Source: Candidatus Cellulosilyticum pullistercoris
Lineage (GTDB): Bacteria; Bacillota; Clostridia; Lachnospirales; Cellulosilyticaceae
DNA: 19,788 nt
Direction of reading: 5' to 3'
NCBI GenBank assembly: GCA_018883705.1
Contig: JAHLFQ010000239.1
Coordinates: forward strand, 1 to 19,788
Made by a program: the position numbers and the translations under genes. Below the pieces are notes generated by a model, which saw only the letters and a list, made by a program, of their open reading frames with translations, was not told the origin of the DNA and ran no database searches. Numbering within the stretch: position 1 is the first letter of the stretch; each line of letters starts with the position of its first letter. Positions 1-7,170 of this stretch are shown piece after piece.

Positions 1-121
1 TATGCATTGCCTTGGATGTCCATCTTCACAAATGGAATCTTTAGAAGATGCTTGTCTTGTACATGGAATTGATGCAGATGCATTAATTAATGAGCTTAAT
101 GCTTTTCTTGAAACAGTTTAA
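1..121 (+). CDS. DUF1858 (prismane-associated redox disulfide) domain protein, 3' end only
   Basis: The 5' part lies outside the window. The visible 39 codons begin in frame at position 2 and stop at TAA 119-121. The peptide opens M-H-C-L-G-C-P, which is the CxxC motif of the DUF1858 family, followed by the family's typical 'SLEDACLVHGID' helix and 'LINELNAFL' end. Proteins of this family are usually about 65-75 residues long, so the first visible Met is probably internal (families read '...YGMHCxGC') and about half of the gene is seen. The domain is known as a small, probably redox-active or metal-binding partner associated with hybrid-cluster proteins and other anaerobic redox enzymes; the exact role is not established. 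The gene ends directly in a strong hairpin terminator, so it is the last gene of its unit. Confidence 0.8.
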   Translation, partial: MHCLGCPSSQMESLEDACLVHGIDADALINELNAFLETV

Positions 122-181
122 GATTAAAAAAATAAGAAGCTATGAGCTTTAAAGCTCATAGCTTCTTATTTTTTTAATCTT
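120..181. terminator. Bidirectional hairpin terminator, perfect 62-bp palindrome
   Basis: The two 31-base arms (120-150 and 151-181) are exact reverse complements with no spacer. The core is AAGAAGCTATGAGC and its complement, flanked by A7 on the left and T7 on the right. The stop codon of the DUF1858 gene overlaps the first two bases. It should work as a Rho-independent terminator in either direction. Confidence 0.9.
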
Positions 182-299
182 TTATTAATTGTTAAGAACT
201 ACCTCTTTAACCTTATCCTCTCTATAAATAATTTGTCATCAATATGCAAATCCTAATCTTGGCTTAAGCAATATCTAATCATTAAGGAGGCATAACTAT

Positions 300-461
300 A
301 TGCAAAAGAATTCAAGTATCGGATGTAAAGTTAATCAATGTCAATATCACGCAGGTACAGAAGATTACTGTACACTTCAAAAAATCATGGTTGGTACTCA
401 TGAATCAAATCCTACTCAAGTAGAATGTACAGATTGCGAATCTTTCAAACTTAAATCATAG
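300..461 (+). CDS. DUF1540 domain protein, small Cys-rich protein (53 aa)
   Basis: This 53-codon gene has ATG at 300, preceded by a near-perfect AAGGAGG (284-290) at 9-base spacing, and stops at TAG 459-461. The protein has five cysteines and one histidine in the pattern C9-x4-C14-x2-H17-x6-C24 and C43-x2-C46, with the 'VNQCQYH' and 'VECTDCESF' signatures of DUF1540. Families with this spacing are presumed to bind a metal such as zinc, and several clostridial members are small orphan proteins with no assigned function. It sits alone between two hairpin terminators (120-181 and 531-562), so it is probably monocistronic. No confident promoter hexamers were found in the 100 bases upstream. The strong ribosome binding site and family match make this a real gene; the function is unknown. 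Confidence 0.85.
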   Translation: MQKNSSIGCKVNQCQYHAGTEDYCTLQKIMVGTHESNPTQVECTDCESFKLKS

Positions 462-530
462 GTTATTTCATTATATGATACGTAAAATATACCAATTATA
501 TATCAATCTACTAATGATTTAATAAATATA

Positions 531-562
531 AAAAAGCCACTCCTTTGCGAGTGACTTTTTTT
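531..562. terminator. Convergent terminator between the DUF1540 gene and mecA
   Basis: Arms 531-542 (AAAAAGCCACTC) and 549-560 (GAGTGACTTTTT) pair with one C/A mismatch around a six-base loop. A-runs on the left and T-runs on the right make it usable by both the plus-strand DUF1540 gene and the minus-strand mecA, whose stop codon is at 561-563. Confidence 0.85.
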
Positions 563-1241
563 ATAAATATTTACTTAATATATCTATTGCATGTAAATCA
601 ATCATTAATTTTCCATGTTCTTTTAAAAACATTTCATTTAACGCTGAACTTGGACATCTACTTCCAAATTCATCTAATACACCTACCATCCCTTCAAACT
701 CACTATCTGCCTTTTTATTTTTACCAAAAACTAAAAAGTATTTCTCATTATATTTATAAAGAGAATTATCTCCTGCAAACATAGGTTGTACACGATGTGC
801 TGCCATACACATTTGGTCAAAATCATTAAATAAATACGTAAGTGCAATTTCTTTATTAGCTGCTGTAACTTGTGCCTCAGAAATATCTTTTCCCATTAAG
901 GCTAAATCCGTTAGTCGATCCTCTTCTGGTTCTTTAAATGTTCGATGTGTTGGTCTTTCCCCTATTGCTTCTAGTTTTTGCTCTATTTGTGATGGATCAT
1001 CAACTTTAGTGACAACAATCATAATACTATCTGTTGAAAGTGGTACTGCTTCTATCATAAGAGGTACATTATCTGTTTCAAAACCAAACTCCTCATTCGC
1101 TCTTGCCATCATATCTTTAAAAAGAGCTTGTGCTTTTTGAGAACCATAAGCAAGTTCGCTAAGCTTTAAGTTCCTATCAATAAGATCTGAGTGATTTAAT
1201 GTTACTTTGATTTGCGTATCGCTAATCTTCTCTATTTTCAT
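561..1241 (-). CDS. mecA: Adaptor protein MecA
   Basis: The product has 226 residues, close to the 218 of Bacillus subtilis MecA. The N-terminal part (about 1-80) begins MKIEKISDTQIKVTL and carries the conserved 'D...R..K.SEL.....KA..LF..MM..A..E..F' pattern of the substrate-binding domain. The C-terminal part (about 115-226) matches the domain that binds the ClpC chaperone, including 'YLFNDFDQMCMAAHRV' and 'KYFLVFG'. MecA adaptors hand unfolded or specific substrate proteins to the ClpC-ClpP protease; in B. subtilis this controls competence through ComK and also biofilm and quality-control targets. Which substrates are used here cannot be read from the sequence. The central linker is rich in Glu and Arg. 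The start at 1241 is preceded on the minus strand by AAAGGA about 11 bases away and a GAGG only 3 bases away, so initiation signals are less tidy than for other genes here. It is probably transcribed alone. Confidence 0.92.
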   Translation of the reverse strand: MKIEKISDTQIKVTLNHSDLIDRNLKLSELAYGSQKAQALFKDMMARANEEFGFETDNVPLMIEAVPLSTDSIMIVVTKVDDPSQIEQKLEAIGERPTHRTFKEPEEDRLTDLALMGKDISEAQVTAANKEIALTYLFNDFDQMCMAAHRVQPMFAGDNSLYKYNEKYFLVFGKNKKADSEFEGMVGVLDEFGSRCPSSALNEMFLKEHGKLMIDLHAIDILSKYL

Positions 1242-1572
1242 CTACCTCACATCCTTTCTAAAAGTTCTGCTTTCTATATTAATATATCTTATTCATTAAG
1301 TATAATGGAGATGATTATTTGTGTAAAGAGGTTAGTGTCCTAAAATCTGTGAATCCCTTTAATCATGTGCTTTTAATTCACTCTATCTTATACTTATCCT
1401 ATATCACTATTTTTATTACACTTTAGTTCTTTTTGATACTTCTTTAATAACTTTTATAGCCTACTCATTTTAGGCTCATTTTAATCACATTCTCTCATCA
1501 ATAAGTAAAATTCTTCCCATTAATTCTAAAAAATAGAAAATAAATTATTTTTGTCATTTATAAATAATAATC

Positions 1573-1602
1573 TTGACGTGTATACAGTATACAGTATATA
1601 AT
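1573..1602 (+). promoter_or_regulatory. Probable sigma-A promoter of pflB with repeat-filled spacer
   Basis: TTGACG (1573-1578) and TATAAT (1597-1602) are separated by 18 bases; TATATA at 1595 is an overlapping alternative -10. The spacer contains three tandem 7-mers, GTATACA-GTATACA-GTATATA (1580-1600), which could be a repressor site. The predicted start lies near 1609, giving a leader of about 90 nt. Confidence 0.65.
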
Positions 1603-1650
1603 GATTTTACAAAAATATACTATATTTAAGTATAGTCTATTTTTGAATTA

Positions 1651-1664
1651 CACACCTATGTGTG
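1651..1664 (+). promoter_or_regulatory. Short inverted repeat in the pflB leader
   Basis: CACAC-CTAT-GTGTG sits between the predicted transcription start and the ribosome binding site (1683-1688). It could be a small RNA hairpin or a protein site. It does not match the consensus I know for Rex or Crp/Fnr operators, so its role is open. Confidence 0.3.
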
Positions 1665-1698
1665 ATTTTCTTTAATTAGCTTAAGGAGATGAATATTC

Positions 1699-3927
1699 AT
1701 GCTTGAACAATGGAACGGTTTTACAGAAGGTATTTGGTCAAAAGAAGTTAATGTAAGAGACTTCATTCAAAGAAACTATACACCTTATGATGGTGATGCA
1801 TCTTTCTTAGTAGGTCCTACAGAAGCGACTACTACATTATGGGGCCAAGTTCGTGAACTTATGGACGAAGAACTTAAAAACGGTATCTTAGATGCTGAAA
1901 CAAAAGTTCCTTCAACTCTTACTTCTCACGATGCTGGTTACTTAAATAAAGATCTTGAAACTATTGTTGGTATTCAATCTGATAAACCATTAAAAAGAAA
2001 TATTATGCCAAACGGTGGTATCCGTACAGTAGAATTAGCACTTAATTCTTATGGCTATAATTTAGATCCTGCAACAAAAGAAATTTTCACAAAATATCAC
2101 AAAACACATAATACTGCTGTATTCCAAGCTTACACAAAAGAAATGAGAGCTTGTCGTCACAGTCACATTATTACTGGTCTTCCAGATGCTTATGGTCGTG
2201 GACGTATCGTAGGTGATTATCGTCGTGTTGCTTTATACGGTATTGATCGTTTAATCGAAGCAAAACAAGTAGATAAAGAACAATTAGACGTATCTCCAAT
2301 GACAGAAGATGTAGTACGTCGTCGTGAAGAAGTTGCTGAACAAATCATCGCTCTTCAAGATCTTAAGAAAATGGCTGCAAAATATGGTTTTGATATTTCT
2401 AAACCAGCTAAAGACGTTAAAGAAGCTATTCAATGGTTATACTTCGGTTACCTTGGTGCAGTTAAACAACAAGACGGTGCTGCAATGTCAATCGGACGTA
2501 ACACTACATTCCTTGACATCTATGCTGAAAGAGATATTAAAGCAGGTACATATACAGAAGAACAAATTCAAGAGTTCATTGATCACTTTGTAATGAAACT
2601 TCGTATGGTTCGTTTCCTACGTATCCCAGAATACAATGAACTTTTCTCAGGAGATCCAACTTGGGTATCTGAATCAATTGGTGGTATGGGTATTGATGGT
2701 CGTCACATGGTTACTAAAACATCTTACCGTGTACTTCACACATTATCAAACCTTGGACCATCTCCAGAACCAAACTTAACAGTTCTTTGGTCTCCAAGAC
2801 TTCCTGAAAACTTCAAAAAATTCTGTGCTGACACATCAATCAAAACATCATCTGTTCAATACGAAAACGATGATTTAATGAGATTACACTATGGTGACGA
2901 CTATACTGTTGCATGTTGTGTATCTGCAATGAAAGTCGGTAAAGAAATGCAATTCTTTGGTGCTCGTGCTAACCTTGCTAAAACATTACTTTACGCTATC
3001 AATGGTGGTAAAGATGAAATTACAGGTGAACAAGTTGGACCAAAATATCAACCAATTACATCTGAATATCTTGACTATGATGAAGTTATGGAAAAATTCA
3101 ATGATATGATGAGCTGGCTTGCTAGAGTTTATGTTGATACATTAAATGTTATCCATTTCATGCATGATAAATATCACTATGAATCACTTGAGATGGCACT
3201 TCATGATACAAATGTTGAACGTACATTTGCAACAGGTATTGCTGGTTTCTCAGTAGTTGTTGACTCACTTTCTGCAATTAAATATGCAAAAGTAAAAGTA
3301 ATCAGAGACGAAAATGGTCTTGCTACAGATTACGAAATCGAAGGTGAATATCCAGCTTATGGTAATAATGATGATCGCGTAGATAGCATTGCTGTAGATC
3401 TTGTTCAAAACTTCATGAACAAAATTAGAAAACACCACACTTACAGAGATTCTGTTCCAACAACATCAATCTTAACTATTACATCAAACGTTGTATATGG
3501 TAAGAAAACAGGTAATACACCTGATGGACGTAAAGCTGGTGAACCACTTGCTCCAGGAGCTAACCCAATGCATGGTAGAGACGTAAAAGGTGCTGTTGCA
3601 TCACTTGCATCTGTTGCTAAACTTCCATTTAGAGATTCATTAGATGGTATTTCAAATACATTCTCAATTATCCCATCTGCTCTTGGAAAAACAGAAGATG
3701 AACGTATTGCTAACCTTTGTGGTCTTCTTGATGGATACTTCATTCAAGATCCTCACCATGTAAATGTTAACGTAATGCAACGTGAAACATTACTTGACGC
3801 TATGGATCACCCTGAAAAATATCCACAACTTACTATTCGTGTTTCTGGATATGCAGTTCGTTTTATCCGTCTTACAAGAGAACAACAACTTGACGTAATT
3901 AGCAGAACATTCCACGAACACTTCTAA
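1699..3927 (+). CDS. pflB: Formate C-acetyltransferase (pyruvate formate-lyase)
   Basis: The enzyme converts pyruvate and CoA to acetyl-CoA and formate by glycyl-radical chemistry, the main anaerobic fate of pyruvate in fermenting Firmicutes; it is cytoplasmic and oxygen-sensitive. The 742-residue product is near the 760 of Escherichia coli PflB. The adjacent catalytic cysteines are C406-C407 in 'VACCVSAM' (E. coli C418-C419). The glycyl-radical loop 'RVSGYAVRF' near the C-terminus places the radical on G717, followed by the usual 'LTREQQLDVISRTFHE'. The start is fixed by AAGGAG (1683-1688) ten bases before ATG 1699. Arg is often CGT and the codon choice is regular, as expected for a highly expressed gene. 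It is followed by a hairpin terminator and then pflA, which supplies the radical-installing activase. Both catalytic motifs are intact, so it should be functional. Confidence 0.98.
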   Translation: MLEQWNGFTEGIWSKEVNVRDFIQRNYTPYDGDASFLVGPTEATTTLWGQVRELMDEELKNGILDAETKVPSTLTSHDAGYLNKDLETIVGIQSDKPLKRNIMPNGGIRTVELALNSYGYNLDPATKEIFTKYHKTHNTAVFQAYTKEMRACRHSHIITGLPDAYGRGRIVGDYRRVALYGIDRLIEAKQVDKEQLDVSPMTEDVVRRREEVAEQIIALQDLKKMAAKYGFDISKPAKDVKEAIQWLYFGYLGAVKQQDGAAMSIGRNTTFLDIYAERDIKAGTYTEEQIQEFIDHFVMKLRMVRFLRIPEYNELFSGDPTWVSESIGGMGIDGRHMVTKTSYRVLHTLSNLGPSPEPNLTVLWSPRLPENFKKFCADTSIKTSSVQYENDDLMRLHYGDDYTVACCVSAMKVGKEMQFFGARANLAKTLLYAINGGKDEITGEQVGPKYQPITSEYLDYDEVMEKFNDMMSWLARVYVDTLNVIHFMHDKYHYESLEMALHDTNVERTFATGIAGFSVVVDSLSAIKYAKVKVIRDENGLATDYEIEGEYPAYGNNDDRVDSIAVDLVQNFMNKIRKHHTYRDSVPTTSILTITSNVVYGKKTGNTPDGRKAGEPLAPGANPMHGRDVKGAVASLASVAKLPFRDSLDGISNTFSIIPSALGKTEDERIANLCGLLDGYFIQDPHHVNVNVMQRETLLDAMDHPEKYPQLTIRVSGYAVRFIRLTREQQLDVISRTFHEHF

Positions 3928-3948
3928 TATTTGCTAAATATTTACTTA

Positions 3949-3980
3949 AAATAAAGAGGATGTTTACATCCTCTTTATTT
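3949..3980 (+). terminator. Hairpin terminator after pflB
   Basis: Perfect 14-base arms 3949-3962 (AAATAAAGAGGATG) and 3967-3980 around the loop TTTA, ending in TTTATTT. It starts 21 bases after the pflB stop and separates pflB from pflA, which should keep pflA expression far below that of pflB. Confidence 0.85.
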
Positions 3981-3992
3981 ATACCTTATAAT
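3963..3992 (+). promoter_or_regulatory. Candidate pflA promoter overlapping the pflB terminator
   Basis: TTTACA (3963-3968, five of six bases match TTGACA) lies in the loop and first bases of the terminator's right arm. TATAAT (3987-3992) follows after an 18-base spacer, just past the hairpin. The predicted start near 3999 gives a leader of about 50 nt before the pflA ATG at 4050. Confidence 0.55.
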
Positions 3993-4049
3993 AGAAAAGT
4001 AAATCATTCATTCTATCCTAAATATAAAATAGATCAGGGGGAACATGAC

Positions 4050-4778
4050 ATGAAAGGTAGAATTCACTCAATTGAAACTTGTGGCGCTGTAGATGGTCCT
4101 GGCCTTCGTTATATTGTTTTTACACAAGGCTGTCCTCTTAGGTGTAAATATTGCCATAATCCAGACACTTGGAAACTAAGCGACGGAAAAGAAATGGCTA
4201 CGGAAGAACTTATTGCAGATATCGTTAAATATAAATCATTTATGAAGTCTTCTAACGGTGGTGTAACTGTTAGTGGTGGTGAACCATTTATGCAGCCTGA
4301 ATTTTTAAAAGATCTCTTTATGAAATGTAAACAAGAAGGACTTCATACAACAGTTGACACTTCTGGTTATGTAGATCTTAACATAGCTGATCCTATTCTT
4401 GATTATACTGATCTTGCATTATTAGATATCAAATCTTATAATAAAGATGTTTATCAAAATTTAACAGGTGTCTCTTTAGATCGTACCTTAAAATTTGCTA
4501 AGCATTTAGAAGAACGTGGCATTCCTATTTGGATTCGTTATGTATACGTTCCAAATCTAACAGATAACCCTGAAGACATTGAAAACCTTGCGAAATTCTT
4601 AACCACTTTAAACAATGTAGAACGTATTGATATTCTTCCATTCCATAAAATGGGCGAATATAAGTGGGAACAACTAGGCTATGATTACACTTTAACAGAT
4701 ACTAAAGAACCAACTGTAGACGAAACCAATGCAGTTGTAGCTATTTTTAAAAAGTACAACCTACCAATCATAGGATAA
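4050..4778 (+). CDS. pflA: Pyruvate formate-lyase-activating enzyme (radical SAM)
   Basis: This radical S-adenosylmethionine enzyme abstracts hydrogen from the PflB glycine (G717 here) to create the catalytic radical. The 242-residue product (E. coli 246) begins MKGRIHSIETCGAVDGPGLR. It carries the iron-sulfur motif CxxxCxxC as C28, C32 and C35 ('GCPLRCKYCHNP'), followed by 'SGGEP' at 75-79, which is the SAM-binding GGE motif. The reading frame is open back to ATG 3960, but that extension runs through the terminator hairpin and adds 30 residues unlike the family. ATG 4050 has AGGGGGAA (4036-4043) at good spacing and gives the family's usual N-terminus, so I chose it. Placement directly after pflB is the common arrangement. 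All key residues are present. Confidence 0.96.
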   Translation: MKGRIHSIETCGAVDGPGLRYIVFTQGCPLRCKYCHNPDTWKLSDGKEMATEELIADIVKYKSFMKSSNGGVTVSGGEPFMQPEFLKDLFMKCKQEGLHTTVDTSGYVDLNIADPILDYTDLALLDIKSYNKDVYQNLTGVSLDRTLKFAKHLEERGIPIWIRYVYVPNLTDNPEDIENLAKFLTTLNNVERIDILPFHKMGEYKWEQLGYDYTLTDTKEPTVDETNAVVAIFKKYNLPIIG

Positions 4779-4810
4779 AACTACACTTACAAACTTTTAA
4801 AATAATAAAC

Positions 4811-4858
4811 ATAAATAAAGGACTAATATTCTTTCAAAGATATTAGTCCTTTATTTAT
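4811..4858. terminator. Bidirectional terminator between pflA and the MerR-type gene
   Basis: Perfect 19-base arms 4811-4829 and 4840-4858 around a ten-base loop, with the core GGACTAATAT and T-rich ends on both strands. It closes the pflA unit and probably also the minus-strand gene ending at 4910. Confidence 0.85.
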
Positions 4859-4909
4859 TATTACTGATATTTAGGAGGGATTCATAGATGACTCTTCATT
4901 TTATGTATG

Positions 4910-5572
4910 CTATATCTGCGCAGTTTCATTTTTGTCTTTAAATAAGCGACTCCAAAAAGAACCTTTTTCTTTCTTATTAATAGCTTCCTCCTTAGCCTCA
5001 CTCATTTCTTTACGCATTTTTTGAATCTCTCTCATGGTCTCATCTAATCTTCTATAGTACTCCTCATTTTTTTCATCTTGAGCCTCTTGATACTTAGAGA
5101 CCTTTTCCTCTACTGCAGTATCTACTTCCTTTTTGATCGTTTCTTGTAGCTCAATTTGGGACTGCTGATTACATTCGACTAATGCTTGTTTTAGCATGTC
5201 CTTAATTAAGAAAGAAAATTGTCTAACCTTTTCATCCTCCGCACTTGTAATATCAACATCTACTAGATCGCTATTTTTTACAGGTGCTACAGCCGAAACT
5301 GTGATACTGCTTAACTGCTCATAAGTTTCCTTTGTCTCCCCACTATGATCATGTACAATAGCCTCAATAGCCTTTAACTGAAGCCCTTGTTCTCTCATAT
5401 CTTGTATTTTACGAAATACCTCCACATCTTCAAGTGTATAAACTCTATGCCCCTTACTATTTCGCTTAATATCTAAATTCAGTTCCTTTTCATAGAACCT
5501 AAGAACATAGGCTTCTGTTTCTAGCATCTCTGCTACATCTTTAACAGATAAAAAACTTTTATCTTGCACCAT
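4910..5572 (-). CDS. MerR-type HTH protein with long coiled-coil tail
   Basis: The 220-residue product starts with a MerR-like winged HTH (about 8-72): 'LSVKDVAEMLETEAYVLRFYEKEL' followed by 'GHRVYTLEDVEVFRKIQDMREQGLQLKAIEAI'. After a linker, residues about 138-205 are highly charged and heptad-like, predicting a coiled coil. The chain ends with a short basic-aromatic segment 'KGSFWSRLFKDK' (204-214). The effector-binding domains and cysteines of metal-sensing MerR proteins are absent. This layout resembles the group of Firmicutes proteins that includes the chromosome-anchoring protein RacA and other DUF3967-like MerR proteins, but I cannot assign it to RacA. It could be a transcription regulator or a structural nucleoid protein. 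The start at 5572 has GGGGTGAG close upstream. It has its own promoter and terminators on both sides, so it is probably monocistronic. Confidence 0.75.
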   Translation of the reverse strand: MVQDKSFLSVKDVAEMLETEAYVLRFYEKELNLDIKRNSKGHRVYTLEDVEVFRKIQDMREQGLQLKAIEAIVHDHSGETKETYEQLSSITVSAVAPVKNSDLVDVDITSAEDEKVRQFSFLIKDMLKQALVECNQQSQIELQETIKKEVDTAVEEKVSKYQEAQDEKNEEYYRRLDETMREIQKMRKEMSEAKEEAINKKEKGSFWSRLFKDKNETAQI

Positions 5573-5605
5573 CTACTCACCCCATCATTTGTAACTTTTA
5601 ATATA

Positions 5606-5633
5606 ATTATACCACTTTTTCCTATTTTTTCAA
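5606..5633 (-). promoter_or_regulatory. Sigma-A promoter of the MerR-type gene
   Basis: On the minus strand TTGAAA (5628-5633) and TATAAT (5606-5611) are 16 bases apart. The -10 is extended by TGG (TGGTATAAT). The leader to ATG 5572 is about 25-30 nt. Confidence 0.7.
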
Positions 5634-5716
5634 TAAAATATTTTAATTCATTATATTTTCTGAAATTAATTCAAATTAAGTCATCCTTGCCTCTTTAATT
5701 AGACTTCTTTAAACTA

Positions 5717-5760
5717 CAAATAAAAACAGCTATTATTGAAATAATAGCTGTTTTTATTTG
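5717..5760 (-). terminator. Terminator of the yybS-gdpP-rplI-dnaB operon
   Basis: Perfect 20-base arms 5717-5736 and 5741-5760 around the loop TGAA (plus-strand reading), with core ACAGCTATTAT and a T-rich tail on the minus strand. It begins ten bases after the dnaB stop at 5770. Confidence 0.9.
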
Positions 5761-5769
5761 TTTCTTCTA

Positions 5770-7101
5770 TTAATGCTGTAAGTTTGCAAACTTTGTATAT
5801 TGACCTAGCCAAGCCAGTTCTACAGTTCCTGTAGGACCATTTCTTTGCTTAGCAATAATAACTTCACCTACATTCTTTTTCTCTGTATCTGGATGATAGT
5901 ATTCATCTCTATATAAGAACATAACAACGTCAGCATCCTGCTCAATAGCTCCTGACTCACGAAGGTCAGAAAGCATTGGTCTATGATCTGTTCGTTGTTC
6001 ACATGCACGTGAAAGCTGAGATAGTGCAATAACCGGTGCCTGCATTTCCCTAGCTAATGCTTTTAAGGAACGTGATATATCTGAAATCTCCTGCTGTCTT
6101 GAAGCACTACTATCTCCTACACCACTCATTAATTGAAGGTAGTCAATCATAATTAAATCAAGACCTTTTTCCATTTTTAATCGTCTACATTTTGCACGCA
6201 TGTCCATGACATTAATACCAGGTGTATCATCTATAAAAATACGTGAATTAGTGATATTAGGTAAGCTTTGTCCAATTCTTTCCCAATCACTTGGTTCTAA
6301 CATACCTGTACGTGCTTTTTGTGAATCTACCATAGCCTCTGCACATAACATACGGGTCACTAACTGATCTTTTGACATTTCCAGACTAAATACAGCTACA
6401 CTCTTTTTATTCTTAATCCCAGCTGTTTGAATAATATTAAGTGAAAAAGCTGTTTTACCCATAGATGGTCTTGCAGCCACTAATATTAGGTCAGATGGCT
6501 GTAATCCTGCCGTACGATGATCTAAATCAATAAATCCCGTCTCTATTCCTGTAATACCACCTTTACTTTTATGCGCTTCCTCTATCTTCTCAATGGAGGT
6601 TAATACAATTTCATCAATTCCTGTGAAATCTTCTGTTTTTTTGTTTTGTAGAACATCAAATATCGATTTCTCTGCAAAGTTCATAATATTATCTAGTGGC
6701 TCTTCTGCCTCAAAACTTTTTGCCGAGATATCTGTACTTACTTTAATCAGTTTACGAAGTGTTGACTTTTCTTGCACAATCTTTGCATACTGTTTGATAT
6801 GTGCAGAAGTAGGGACTGAGCTTGCTAAATCAGCAAGATAACTTAATCCTCCTATTTGTTCAAGCACTCCATGCTGTACCAATTTATCTTGAATTGTAAT
6901 TAGGTCAATAGGATTACCTGATGTATAAAGTTCCATAATAGCTGCAAATATTTGAGCATGATCAGGTCTATAGAAATCACTTGCTCTAAGTATTTCACTC
7001 GCTACTATAACTGCATCATGATCCATAATCATAGACCCTAAAACAGATTGTTCAGCTTCTATACTATGGGGAGGAATCCTCATATTCTGTACTTCTTCCA
7101 T
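5770..7101 (-). CDS. dnaB: Replicative DNA helicase DnaB
   Basis: The hexameric helicase unwinds DNA at the replication fork and interacts with primase. The 443-residue protein is of normal length. The N-terminal domain (about 8-110) opens 'MRIPPHSIEAEQSVLGSM'. The RecA-type domain (about 185-443) has Walker A 'ARPSMGKTA' with K216-T217, catalytic Glu E241 in 'FSLEMS', Walker B 'LIMIDYLQLM' (316-325), 'IALSQLSRACEQR', and 'AKQRNGPTG' (417-425) with the arginine-finger region. No intein interrupts it. The start at 7101 is supported by AAGGAGGG about eight bases upstream; M7 is an alternative but has no equally placed site. It is last in the cluster with rplI, gdpP and yybS, the order found across Firmicutes, 69 bases after the rplI stop. 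Confidence 0.97.
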   Translation of the reverse strand: MEEVQNMRIPPHSIEAEQSVLGSMIMDHDAVIVASEILRASDFYRPDHAQIFAAIMELYTSGNPIDLITIQDKLVQHGVLEQIGGLSYLADLASSVPTSAHIKQYAKIVQEKSTLRKLIKVSTDISAKSFEAEEPLDNIMNFAEKSIFDVLQNKKTEDFTGIDEIVLTSIEKIEEAHKSKGGITGIETGFIDLDHRTAGLQPSDLILVAARPSMGKTAFSLNIIQTAGIKNKKSVAVFSLEMSKDQLVTRMLCAEAMVDSQKARTGMLEPSDWERIGQSLPNITNSRIFIDDTPGINVMDMRAKCRRLKMEKGLDLIMIDYLQLMSGVGDSSASRQQEISDISRSLKALAREMQAPVIALSQLSRACEQRTDHRPMLSDLRESGAIEQDADVVMFLYRDEYYHPDTEKKNVGEVIIAKQRNGPTGTVELAWLGQYTKFANLQH

Positions 7102-7170
7102 AGCCTTTTCCCTCCTTTATTGCTACTACTTTATTGCTTTATACGTTTTTGTATGAAGCTAATATTAGAC

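Larger units (their letters stand above)
1242..1698. other. 457-bp intergenic region between divergent mecA and pflB
   Basis: Very AT-rich non-coding DNA holding the divergent control region. The pflB promoter and leader (1573-1698) are described separately. Positions 1458-1476 contain a weak hairpin (AGCCTA, 7-base loop, TAGGCT) without a T-run. I found no convincing sigma-A promoter for mecA, no tRNA-like cloverleaf and no ORF with a ribosome binding site in 1260-1570. Confidence 0.6.

Noticed and set aside
545..784. Plus-strand 79-codon frame opposite mecA
   Set aside because: It is antisense to the conserved mecA frame, rich in AT-driven Ile, Leu and Tyr, and has no ribosome binding site.
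1458..1476. Hairpin AGCCTA/TAGGCT as a terminator
   Set aside because: The stem is only six pairs, lacks a T-run on either strand, and no gene ends nearby.
1500..1698. Rex or Crp/Fnr-type operator upstream of pflB
   Set aside because: I looked for TTGTTAA-N4-TTAACAA and TGTGA-N6-TCACA patterns and found no acceptable match.
3441..3743. Minus-strand 100-codon frame opposite pflB
   Set aside because: It mirrors the regular codon use of pflB and has no family features or start signals.
3960..4049. Upstream extension of pflA to an ATG at 3960
   Set aside because: It reads through the pflB terminator and predicted promoter, adds 30 residues unlike the family, and ATG 4050 has a good ribosome binding site.
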